DNA of 64,000 bases from Aliiglaciecola lipolytica (lineage in GTDB: Bacteria > Pseudomonadota > Gammaproteobacteria > Enterobacterales > Alteromonadaceae), in the NCBI RefSeq assembly GCF_018860635.1, contig NZ_JAHKPT010000035.1, forward strand, positions 639,395 to 703,394. Reading direction: 5' to 3'. Position numbers and translations under genes: made by a program. The notes beneath the pieces are model-generated. The model did no database searches, was not told the origin of the DNA, and saw only the letters and a list, made by a program, of their open reading frames with translations. Positions 42,196-51,679 of the stretch are shown one piece after another. Each line of letters begins with the position of its first letter. Position 1 is the stretch's first letter.

Positions 42196-43482
42196 CTAGC
42201 TTTGTGTTCGATGATTGGAACGACGTTCATTCCAAGATAATGTGGTGTATACAATTCCAGCAAGAAAAATAGCATCAATGGCTGCTATTCCCGAAGGTGA
42301 GGGAATTACATTTTCGGTACTTAATACAGCAAAAACGGCGCTAATCAACCAAGCAATAAATCCTTTGGGCGCTATCGTTCGATTGTTGTTCAGAGAGTCA
42401 ATGTGGTATGCATGGGGGCGAATGACCAAGTAATCCATAATGATGATCCCAGCTACAGGCACAAAAATAATCGATAGGTAAAAGATAAAGGTAATAAAGT
42501 TGTCGAGCAGGTTTAACAAAGCAACAAAAACGCCAACTAAGCCTAAGCCAATAGTCACCCAAGTTGCGTTTAACCTAGGGAAGGTCGCGGTTGTGCTAAG
42601 CACTGCACTGTACAAATTCAAAGAATTGAGCACCCAACTTCCAGCAATGACAATAATGGATGCGCCAATGCCTAAGCCCAAATCAATCATAATATCCAAT
42701 ATGTTTGCATGTCCCGAAGATGCGCCGGCTAGTCCCGCTGCTCCCATTACCGCCATTTGCACAACAACATAGGCGATAAACGCGATATAAATCGCATTAG
42801 ACCAATGTTTAACAAAACGGGTGATGTCCGGCAAAATAATAGCGCCAATGATGATTGCGCCTACTACCGCTGAAATGCCATCACCGAGTGACAAGGTGGC
42901 GGCTTTTTCGGTTGCTAAAATTTGTTCAAATGATTTTTCGCTCAGCGCGGAATACGCCAGTAGGAAGGTCACACCGGCCAACACAGGAACCATTATTGTG
43001 GCTAGCCAATTAATCGCTCTAAACCCAATTACCGTAGTCAACGTCATACAGAAACTGGCAATAATCGCGAGGGTTAAAGGTGCGATATTGACATCAAATA
43101 CATCTAAGGCAAGACGCGAGACCGCATCGCCAAACAAATTAATATTCACCCCAAACCAACCCAGCAGTGATATGGCAAAAGCGATATTAACTATGCTTGC
43201 GCCTTTGTCTCCAAACGCGATACGCACCAGTAAATAAGAACTCATACGAGTTTTAGCGCCAATGACCCCCATTACGCCACCAATGGCGAAGATAATCAGT
43301 GAGCCTATAAACAATGCAAGCAGTGTTTGTATTGGTTCAAGGGCCTGATAGACCTCTAGACCTGTAATAAAAGTAGGTAATGAGAACGCGACCATTGCAC
43401 CAACGGCAGCAACGCGGGGCCAGGGGACAAGTTGGCTATCCGTAATCCTTACCGCGGAAAATTCATTTAACTCCGGCTTCAT
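42196..43482 (-). CDS. NCS1-family permease (CodB-like)
   Basis: A 428-residue inner-membrane transporter with about 12 hydrophobic segments. It resembles cytosine/allantoin/hydantoin permeases: AFSLPTFITGLEVYQAL in helix 1, GVIGAKTRMSSYLLVRIAFGDKGA, and ADITRF-like PDITRFVKHW. NCS1 carriers import nucleobases and hydantoins with protons or sodium. Its position in front of the HyuA-like and DUF917 genes suggests that it carries their substrate. A hairpin (43519-43538) separates it from the TonB receptor upstream. Confidence 0.82.
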   Translation of the reverse strand: MKPELNEFSAVRITDSQLVPWPRVAAVGAMVAFSLPTFITGLEVYQALEPIQTLLALFIGSLIIFAIGGVMGVIGAKTRMSSYLLVRIAFGDKGASIVNIAFAISLLGWFGVNINLFGDAVSRLALDVFDVNIAPLTLAIIASFCMTLTTVIGFRAINWLATIMVPVLAGVTFLLAYSALSEKSFEQILATEKAATLSLGDGISAVVGAIIIGAIILPDITRFVKHWSNAIYIAFIAYVVVQMAVMGAAGLAGASSGHANILDIMIDLGLGIGASIIVIAGSWVLNSLNLYSAVLSTTATFPRLNATWVTIGLGLVGVFVALLNLLDNFITFIFYLSIIFVPVAGIIIMDYLVIRPHAYHIDSLNNNRTIAPKGFIAWLISAVFAVLSTENVIPSPSGIAAIDAIFLAGIVYTTLSWNERRSNHRTQS

Positions 43483-43518
43483 AGTGAAAACTCATAGTTG
43501 TGTAGACTATCTAACAAC

Positions 43519-43538
43519 GAGCCCTTAAATAAGGGCTC
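43519..43538 (-). terminator. intergenic hairpin between receptor and permease genes
   Basis: GAGCCCTTA-aa-TAAGGGCTC, a perfect 9-bp stem followed on the minus strand by GTTGTT, 17 bp after the receptor stop. It could attenuate read-through into the permease gene. Confidence 0.55.
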
Positions 43539-43554
43539 ACGAAAATTGAATCAT

Positions 43555-45747
43555 TTAGAAGTTATAGTCGAGTTGAACACCAAAACTAGAGCCTATGTTG
43601 GGGAAACGCCCCATGGACACAACACTATTGTCTAACAAGACTAAATCTTCTATTTGACGCTCATCGGTTAGGTTATCTGCATAAGCTGTTACCGACCACA
43701 CATCGGCTTCGAAGGTCGCTCTTAAATTGATAAAGGTTTGTTTGGATGATTCAATATCGGGGATATCAAAAGTAAATATTCTCGGACCGTTATGGTTCAA
43801 TTCGGCGCGTAAAATTAAATCTATGTCTGACGACATTTCATATTGATACTCAGTGACCAAGTTGAGGTTGTAATCAGCTACGTGTGGCAGTGAAGAGCCT
43901 ACTAATTCAGGGCGTTCAACAAACGTTTTTATGTCAGAGTCAATAATTCCGCCATTGGCCATAAAGGTTAAATTTTCGCTGGCCTGAACGGATAACTCAA
44001 ACTCAATACCTTGAGTGGTCACATCGTCAACAGAGATGTTTTCTAAGGTAAAGGTCTCACCATTGAATCGGGTAATTTGCGCATCTTGTTGATCAATGCG
44101 AAACAATGCAAAGTTAAAGGTACCGTTGCCGTCTAGTACACTCGTTTTAAAGCCGACTTCAAAACTATCAGATATTTCTTTATCGAATGTACGGCTAATA
44201 TCAGGATGGGGTTCGTTAAAACCGCCACTACGAAAGCCCCGTGAGTAACCACCATAAAGAAGGGTATCAGGGGTCATTTGGTAGGCTGCAGAGAATTTTG
44301 GTTGCAGCTCAGAAAAGGTTTTTTTCTCGAAGGTATCTTCAACGTAGCGAGGATCAAAGGATTCTCTGTCGTCGGTGTCATAACGCATTGCCGCTGTTAA
44401 TTCCAACTTATCGGTTAAATCGTAATTTAACTGGGTAGATAAAGCCCAAGCGCTACTGGTGTTATCATCTAAAATACTAAAAACGATTAGACTCTCGTCA
44501 AAATCTGCGCGGGTTTGTGGTTGATTGCCGGCTAAATCGTCATAGCTATTAAATTCGCTGTTGCGGGTGCGCTCTTGGGCAAACGCGGCTACAGCCCAAC
44601 GCAGTCGGGTGTCACCATTAGATTTTAGACGTGCTTCAAATGTAGTTGATTCTACTTTCAATATATTTTCTTGGGCGCCGGCATAGTAAAAGCCGTCAAA
44701 ATCACTTTCTTTATTTGAATAATCGCCATCAGAAAATCCGTTTTGATCCGATTCACTATAACCGGCAACTAATTCAAGGGTTGATGCTTCAAATTCATGT
44801 GAAAAGCGCGCGCTAAACTCAGCCAAATCACGGGTATCTAAGCCGGGCACATTGTGTTCAACCTGTATTGAAAAATCTTCCACTGTGTCGGCATCTACTG
44901 CTTGATAGTAACCCAAACCGGATTCTGTATTTGTCACTCGTGCATTTAAATCTAAAATGGAGTCGTCAGAAATATCGATGCTCAATTTACCAAAAACGGA
45001 GTTCTCTTCATGAAAATCCACCTTTTGGTTCAAGAAAGTATTGTCTAGTTGTCCATCATAATCTCGTCTGTAAGCGCCGACTCTATAGTAAACTTGATCT
45101 TCGACTACGGCTCCCGATGCAACACCAGAAACGCGGAAATCGTTACCGCTGGCGATGGATGTAGTGACTTTCGCCTCAAAATCGTTGGTTGGTCTGCGAG
45201 TGGTAATGTTAACTGCACCGCCAATCGCACCTCGTCCATAGAGTGCACCTTGGGCGCCGCGCAGTACTTCGATTCGTTCAATATCAAAAAGTTGTTGATT
45301 CATAAACTCTAAATCAGAGGCGGTAATACCATCAACAACAAAAGCTAACGGGGCATCACCGACCTGGGGAGTAATTAATCCTCGAATTTGAATGCGTGCC
45401 AAACCCGGACGAAAATTGTCTAGCTGGCTAAGGTTTGGAGTGAGATCGGCAACATCACGAAAGTTCTTTATGCCAGCCCGCTCAATTTGTTCCGCATTAA
45501 ATGAGGTAATGGATTCAGGGATATTTTGGATGTTTTCAACACGCCCACGGGCGGTAACAACCATTTTTTCGATATCGGTTTCAAGCATTTCTTGTTCTTG
45601 CGCTGTAACAACAGAGGAAGACATTGAAAGCATCAAGGAGCTTGGCAACATTATAGCGGCTGCAATTTTACTTAGACGGTGATTATTGACGGGGGTATTT
45701 TTTACAAACTCAGTAGTTGTGCGCTTAGACATGTTGTTGATTCCCAT
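43555..45747 (-). CDS. TonB-dependent outer-membrane receptor
   Basis: A 730-residue receptor. The long signal region has a hydrophobic core at about residues 27-48 ending in VVTAQ. The TonB-box-like segment is IEKMVVTARGRVENIQNIPESI; the plug follows (NFRDVADLTPNLSQLDNF, VFVVDGITASD-like, IERIEVLRGAQGALYGRGAIGGAVNITTRRP). The barrel ends in an aromatic residue (FGVQLDYNF). A second start at 45732 has a better ribosome-binding site (GGGAA), so the true protein may be five residues shorter. It heads the DUF917/HyuA/NCS1 operon and is probably the outer-membrane port for the same substrate. Confidence 0.85.
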   Translation of the reverse strand: MGINNMSKRTTTEFVKNTPVNNHRLSKIAAAIMLPSSLMLSMSSSVVTAQEQEMLETDIEKMVVTARGRVENIQNIPESITSFNAEQIERAGIKNFRDVADLTPNLSQLDNFRPGLARIQIRGLITPQVGDAPLAFVVDGITASDLEFMNQQLFDIERIEVLRGAQGALYGRGAIGGAVNITTRRPTNDFEAKVTTSIASGNDFRVSGVASGAVVEDQVYYRVGAYRRDYDGQLDNTFLNQKVDFHEENSVFGKLSIDISDDSILDLNARVTNTESGLGYYQAVDADTVEDFSIQVEHNVPGLDTRDLAEFSARFSHEFEASTLELVAGYSESDQNGFSDGDYSNKESDFDGFYYAGAQENILKVESTTFEARLKSNGDTRLRWAVAAFAQERTRNSEFNSYDDLAGNQPQTRADFDESLIVFSILDDNTSSAWALSTQLNYDLTDKLELTAAMRYDTDDRESFDPRYVEDTFEKKTFSELQPKFSAAYQMTPDTLLYGGYSRGFRSGGFNEPHPDISRTFDKEISDSFEVGFKTSVLDGNGTFNFALFRIDQQDAQITRFNGETFTLENISVDDVTTQGIEFELSVQASENLTFMANGGIIDSDIKTFVERPELVGSSLPHVADYNLNLVTEYQYEMSSDIDLILRAELNHNGPRIFTFDIPDIESSKQTFINLRATFEADVWSVTAYADNLTDERQIEDLVLLDNSVVSMGRFPNIGSSFGVQLDYNF

Positions 45748-45904
45748 TATGCTTCGGTTGGCAATTTTCTTATTTATTTGAATTCATAGTATATTACTTA
45801 ACGATGAAAATTTTCTGTTGAAGACACAGCACACAAGCGGATAATCTTTAGCATAAGGCCGTTTTCACAAAACAATCGTTTTTTTAACTTAATATGGGCT
45901 ACCA

Positions 45905-46405
45905 ATGAGCAGTAAGAAAAGCATCAAGCTAGATCAGATCAATAGAAAAATAATAACGATTGTTCACACGCAGGCGGATATTTCTAATCAAGAGCTCAGT
46001 GAGCGTGTGGGGTTGTCGAACAGCGCCTGTTTTCAGCGCACCAAAGCACTTAAGGAAGCAGGATACTTTAATGGCTTTTATACTGATTTGGATTTAAATC
46101 GCATTGCTAAAAACGTATTGGCTTATATTGAATTCACCTTAGAATCTAATAATCCTAAGGCCAGACAAAGGTTTGAAGAGGCCATTAACGAGATACCCGA
46201 ATTTATGGATTGCCTACGAATAACCGGGGACATAGATTACATCTGTTTTACTTGCTGCTCTGATACTCAAAAATTGAATGAGATATGCGATACGGTGAAT
46301 GGCAACCCCAAATTGGGCATACAAAAACTCAAAACAAGTATTATTTTAGAGCGCGCAAAGTGGTATTTAGGTTATCCATTGCAGAAGTTAGAGTGGTTGG
46401 AATAA
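45905..46405 (+). CDS. Lrp/AsnC family regulator
   Basis: A 166-residue regulator with an N-terminal helix-turn-helix (LDQINRKIITIVHTQADISNQELSERVGLSNSACFQRTKAL) and a C-terminal RAM effector domain (VLAYIEFTLES, MDCLRITGDIDYICFTCC). Such proteins sense amino acids or related compounds. Divergence from the TonB receptor suggests control of the hydantoin-type operon. Confidence 0.83.
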   Translation: MSSKKSIKLDQINRKIITIVHTQADISNQELSERVGLSNSACFQRTKALKEAGYFNGFYTDLDLNRIAKNVLAYIEFTLESNNPKARQRFEEAINEIPEFMDCLRITGDIDYICFTCCSDTQKLNEICDTVNGNPKLGIQKLKTSIILERAKWYLGYPLQKLEWLE

Positions 46406-46668
46406 CCCCCAATCCACTTTAGGTGTGAAAAGATTTTTGCTCTTAACCAACCCGTAAAACTATATTCTATATGACAATTTGATAGTTCAGTAGGAGAGGG
46501 GGGATAGATTTCCCCTCACGTTTTCGTCGCTATCCAAAGAGTTAATTGTCTTCGATAACACAATACAGCAGGCTTGTTATCAACAATTATAATAAGCGCT
46601 AAGTCGTTTTTAAGGCACAACTTACTGCTAACAATCGATAGCAGTGTGGGCTAATCACACAACAAAGA

Positions 46669-47508
46669 CTATGTATTTAAATAGGTTGCATGAAAGCGCA
46701 GGTGCTCTTCAATGAAACTTGAGATAAAGTAATAGCTATGGTCATAACCATCATGAAGTCTCAAATCCAGCGGATAATCATTAACCTTCGCGGATGCTGC
46801 TAATATTTCAGTCTTCAACTGCTCCTTCAGAAATTCATCAGCGCGGCCTTGATCAACTCTTGCCGGGACAAATTGAACTGCTTGTCGCATCAATTCACTA
46901 GCATCATGATTTTTCCAGCTGTTTTTATCCTTACCCAAGTAAGCCGCAAAGGCTTTTTGTCCCCAAGGCGTTGCCATAGGATTACAAATAGGGCTAAACG
47001 CTGACATTGAGCTGTAACGTGTCGGGTTTAACATGGCTATGGTCAGTGCGCCATGGCCACCCATCGAATGGCCACTAATTGCGCGCTTATCTGATACAGG
47101 AAAGGTCTCTTCAATCAGGTTCGGTAATTCTTTAACCACGTAATCGTACATCTGATAATGACGGCTCCATGGGGCTTGCGTAGCATTGACATAAAAACCA
47201 GCGCCTTGTCCCAAATCATAATGTTTATCATCAGCCACTTCTTCACCGCGAGGACTGGTATCGGGAGCAACAATAGCGATACCTAATTCGGCAGCGATAC
47301 GCTGAACACCGGACTTTTGCATAAAATTCTCATCGGTGCAGGTTAAGCCCGATAGCCAATATAATACCGGTACTTTGTGTCCGGTTGATACTTGTGGTGG
47401 TAAGTAGATAGCAAATCGCATAGTGCAATTTAATGCCTGCGATTGGTGACTATATTGTTTGTGCCAACCACCAAAGCTTTTATTGGCACTTATATTTTCT
47501 ATTGTCAT
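46669..47508 (-). CDS. frmB: S-formylglutathione hydrolase
   Basis: A 279-residue esterase-D-type alpha/beta hydrolase. The nucleophile motif is SGHSMGGHGAL and the histidine lies in GYDHSYYFISSFIEEHLRFH; LYWLSGLTCTDENFMQKSG near the N terminus is family-specific. It cleaves S-formylglutathione to formate and glutathione, the second step of formaldehyde detoxification. It follows the dehydrogenase gene by 57 bp. Confidence 0.92.
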   Translation of the reverse strand: MTIENISANKSFGGWHKQYSHQSQALNCTMRFAIYLPPQVSTGHKVPVLYWLSGLTCTDENFMQKSGVQRIAAELGIAIVAPDTSPRGEEVADDKHYDLGQGAGFYVNATQAPWSRHYQMYDYVVKELPNLIEETFPVSDKRAISGHSMGGHGALTIAMLNPTRYSSMSAFSPICNPMATPWGQKAFAAYLGKDKNSWKNHDASELMRQAVQFVPARVDQGRADEFLKEQLKTEILAASAKVNDYPLDLRLHDGYDHSYYFISSFIEEHLRFHATYLNT

Positions 47509-47565
47509 TGGAATACCTATATGGACGGCCCAAAATCAATGTGATTTTGGGCAATAGAATGGGGT

Positions 47566-48735
<1,170 letters not shown>

Positions 48736-48815
48736 TTATGAGGTTATTATAGTTATTCCTTATAAGATGATAATATGCTGATTTATGAATTCACTTTTAC
48801 TAGGTGGTAATAATT

Positions 48816-49682
48816 ATGCAGTGGGAAGGGATTAGCGAGTTCGTCTACGTTGCGGAAAGCGAGAGCTTTACCCAAGCGTCAAAAAAAATGGCTATTTCTA
48901 CTGCCCAAGTAAGCCGACAAATAAGCGCATTGGAAAAGCGACTGAGTATAAAATTGTTGTATCGTACGACACGCAAAGTGTCCCTAACGGAAGAAGGGCG
49001 AGTTTTTTATCAACATTGCCGCAGCGTACTTGATGGGTTAGAGGCCGCTGAACGTGCCATTACAAATTTACAGTCTAAACCACAAGGGAAAGTAAAACTT
49101 ACAGCACCCGTAACCTATGGTGAACAACAAGTATTACCGTTGGTGAATGATTTCATGAAGCAATACAGTGATATTGAGGTAAATGCACTTCTAACAAATC
49201 AAAACTTGGATTTGGTTGAAGGTGGGTATGATTTAGCGATTCGGCTTGGTAAGTTAAGTGATTCATCGATGATGGCGAAAAAACTCGGAACGCGAACCAA
49301 CTATGTTTGTGCTTCACCTGCTTACTTAGAGAAATACGGCATACCTTACTCCTTATCAGAATTGAGTAAACACAATTGTTTATTAGGAACCCTAGATTAC
49401 TGGCGTTTTAAACAATCAGACAAAGAAAAGAACATTCGAGTGAAGGGGAAAATTCGCTATAACAGTGGTTTCGCACTTGTTGATGCGGCATTAAAAGGCT
49501 TGGGCATAGTACAATTACCTGATTATTATGTTCAAGAACACCTGCAAAGTGGGGAATTGACTACCTTACTGGATAATTATCGAGAGCCAGAAGAGGGGAT
49601 ATGGGCTATTTACCCCCAAAATCGCCACTTATCGCCAAAAGTAAGGTTATTAGTGGATTATTTGGCAGATCAATTAACTTAA
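48816..49682 (+). CDS. LysR family regulator
   Basis: A 288-residue LysR-type protein. The N-terminal winged helix is EFVYVAESESFTQASKKMAISTAQVSRQISALEKRLSIKLLYRTTRKVSLTEEG; the effector domain follows (VKLTAPVTYGEQQVLPLVNDF, GYDLAIRLGKLSDSSM). It is most like the PA2449/YafC-type LysR group that sits next to frmA in many proteobacteria. The ATG at 48816 has AGGTGG 9 bp before. It lies 119 bp from frmA in the opposite direction, so it probably controls the formaldehyde operon. Confidence 0.85.
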   Translation: MQWEGISEFVYVAESESFTQASKKMAISTAQVSRQISALEKRLSIKLLYRTTRKVSLTEEGRVFYQHCRSVLDGLEAAERAITNLQSKPQGKVKLTAPVTYGEQQVLPLVNDFMKQYSDIEVNALLTNQNLDLVEGGYDLAIRLGKLSDSSMMAKKLGTRTNYVCASPAYLEKYGIPYSLSELSKHNCLLGTLDYWRFKQSDKEKNIRVKGKIRYNSGFALVDAALKGLGIVQLPDYYVQEHLQSGELTTLLDNYREPEEGIWAIYPQNRHLSPKVRLLVDYLADQLT

Positions 49683-49824
49683 ATGCCGTTATATTATTCT
49701 GCTTACTAATCTATTGTGATTCCAAGCATGATTAGACTGAGGTGTGATATTATTTGCGCCAGTGTTAATTTGTTCGTTTCGCCCATGGGCGTTTTACAAT
49801 AGTGTTTTAAGAGGTCTTATTAGT

Positions 49825-50583
49825 TTGGAAAAGTTGTTACTCCCCATCAAAAGCTTTTTAATGTGTGAAACACCTAATGAATGGATATCAGAGGCAGTAA
49901 AAAAGGAAAACCTTGCAGTGTTGCTTACTGATCATTTAATTTGTGAATTGAAGGCTGGTCAAACAGCAATGTGGCTGATAAAAAAATATGCTGCTGACAA
50001 ACAAAGCGGGCAAGCTTTACAAGAATGGTTTCAACCTTTCGAAAAATATGTGTATCGCAAAGAAGGAAGTTTGGCTTCTTTAGGTGAACATTCAAAATTA
50101 CGTAAAACGATTGTGCCGAAAAGTAATTCACTTTTTGGACAAGATTTTATTGATAAAATGGTGTTACTAATCAAAGAGGAATTACACCATTTTTACCAGG
50201 TTCTAGAAATTATGCAAGCTTATGGAATAGAGTACAATAATATTACTGCGAGTCGGTATGCGAAAGGAATGATGCAACATTTGCGGACACACGAACCGGC
50301 CATATTGGTAGATAAACTAATTTGTGGTGCATATATTGAAGCTCGTTCGTGTGAACGATTTGCTAAATTAGCGCCTTATCTTGATGAAGACCTGAGCAAG
50401 TTTTACGTGTCATTGTTGCGTTCGGAGGCCCGTCACTTTGAAGATTATTTGTCATTAGCGCAACAAGTGGCGAGAGAGGATATTAGTCAACGTATAATGT
50501 TCTTCGGTGAAATTGAAGCTAAATTAATTTCGTCAAAAGATAGTGATTTTAAATTTCATAGCGGGCGGCCACATACAGTTTAA
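49825..50583 (+). CDS. miaE: tRNA-(ms2io6A37)-hydroxylase MiaE, copy 1
   Basis: A 252-residue non-heme diiron enzyme that hydroxylates the isopentenyl group of ms2i6A at tRNA position 37. Ligand-bearing helices are visible: DHLICELKAGQTAM, KEELHHFYQVLEIM (ExxH), EARSCERFAKLAPYL and LLRSEARHFEDYLSLA (ExxxH). The only start that keeps the family N terminus (LLLPIKSFLMCETPNEW) and has a ribosome-binding site (AAGAGG) is the TTG at 49825; the first in-frame ATG at 49861 would drop 12 residues. A second copy lies at 58714. Confidence 0.87.
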   Translation: MEKLLLPIKSFLMCETPNEWISEAVKKENLAVLLTDHLICELKAGQTAMWLIKKYAADKQSGQALQEWFQPFEKYVYRKEGSLASLGEHSKLRKTIVPKSNSLFGQDFIDKMVLLIKEELHHFYQVLEIMQAYGIEYNNITASRYAKGMMQHLRTHEPAILVDKLICGAYIEARSCERFAKLAPYLDEDLSKFYVSLLRSEARHFEDYLSLAQQVAREDISQRIMFFGEIEAKLISSKDSDFKFHSGRPHTV

Positions 50584-50761
50584 TTTATACTGTTAGCTTA
50601 ATAATCACTTAAGAGGAAAACTACTAAATAGTTCATATTATTAGTAGTGAAATTCGCCTTAAGGCGACGTTAAACCAAGCAAAAGTCGTCCTTCTTAACC
50701 TCTTTATTTTTTCCACTTCAAATCCGTATATATTAATTGAATTAATAAACAAGGGTTTGTA

Positions 50762-50992
50762 ATGGAAAATAAAGCTTATCAAATAGTAAAAGGAAAGAAC
50801 TGTAATGCAGCTGACGTAGCGACTTTTTTGGATAACATTAAGCAGGCATTAATGCTTGTCTGGGATGATTTTGATAGATTAAAGGTGACTCCGAATAATT
50901 ATGATCTTAACTATATAGTAAATGACTTAGCGCTTACTCAGTTCAAAGAATCTGTTACAGGCTCGAAAAAAATAGTATTGCTCATTTATTGA
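50762..50992 (+). CDS. 76-residue hypothetical protein
   Basis: A small soluble, mixed-charge protein without a recognised domain; the helix-forming middle (VATFLDNIKQALMLVWDDFDRLKV) is its most protein-like part. AAGGG lies about 8 bp before the ATG. It stands alone between miaE copy 1 and the convergent CWC gene. Confidence 0.45.
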   Translation: MENKAYQIVKGKNCNAADVATFLDNIKQALMLVWDDFDRLKVTPNNYDLNYIVNDLALTQFKESVTGSKKIVLLIY

Positions 50993-51069
50993 TTTTGTCT
51001 GCTCCATTTATATAATCATACTGGTCCAATCGAATAATGCTTATGGTCCTGATGGATAAATTTGGTGGT

Positions 51070-51276
51070 TCAAAGTGACCGTAATGTGCAATTGGAATGA
51101 TGTCGCTGAGCACATGATTTACAAATACAGCTGATATTTTCAGTGGTATTGAGAGCTTGATTTATTAACTCAACTTGAAACCTTATATTAGGCTCCATGC
51201 ACCAACACTTTTGGTTGCTTTTTGGCGTCAAATTCTCACAAGCATTGGTACTTCCACACAACGGACATTGTTGCAT
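51070..51276 (-). CDS. cysteine-rich CWC family protein
   Basis: A 68-residue protein with the CWC-type pattern: CPLCGSTNAC at the start, CWCM in the middle and CICKSCA near the end. It is probably a zinc-binding protein; the role of the family is unknown. The ATG at 51276, with GGAG 5 bp before, is preferred to a longer frame. Confidence 0.72.
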   Translation of the reverse strand: MQQCPLCGSTNACENLTPKSNQKCWCMEPNIRFQVELINQALNTTENISCICKSCAQRHHSNCTLRSL

Positions 51277-51679
51277 TATCACTCCATTTTCTATGGTTAA
51301 CAAAACCCAAATTACGGTCATAATAACGAATGTATTAGGCTAGTTAGTCTAAAGTATAACCGCGTAAATTAGCCGGCAAAATCAATACAAATCAAGACAA
51401 AAACACCCGTAGAAAACCAACATTCGATACAGAAAAATAAATATTTACTACTTATATATCAAAGCATTACGCTCATATTGCGGATTAGCAAATCACTCAC
51501 TCATCTTTCTATCTACGACAAAAAAAACATTATATTTTTTTTCGTCCTTTATCATTTGCGAATAAAACCACCCGAGATACGTTGTCATTATTAGTTTTAT
51601 TAGCTATGTTGCTCAAATGAAAGTTAAATTTAAACGTTCGTTTAGCTAAAAGTAGATGGATTTCCGAGGGTGATAGTAC
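51277..51679. other. gene-free A/T-rich stretch
   Basis: 403 bp without ORF support, between the divergent CWC gene and the giant signalling gene. No repeat or RNA gene was found; promoters for both must lie here. Confidence 0.4.

Noticed and set aside
42821-43237. Long plus-strand frame opposite the NCS1 permease (138 codons)
   Set aside because: It is a shadow of the minus-strand membrane protein; no ribosome-binding site and no protein character. The same holds for other antisense frames in this area (41211-41408, 41487-41801, 42500-42772).
49744-49824. GTG-initiated extension of miaE copy 1
   Set aside because: The extra 27 residues are hydrophobic and absent from the family; the TTG at 49825 has a ribosome-binding site and fits the MiaE N terminus.
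50654-50667. Palindrome TCGCCTTAAGGCGA after miaE copy 1
   Set aside because: It has no loop or T-run and no match to other sites in the window; one isolated 14-bp palindrome is not enough to call a terminator or operator.
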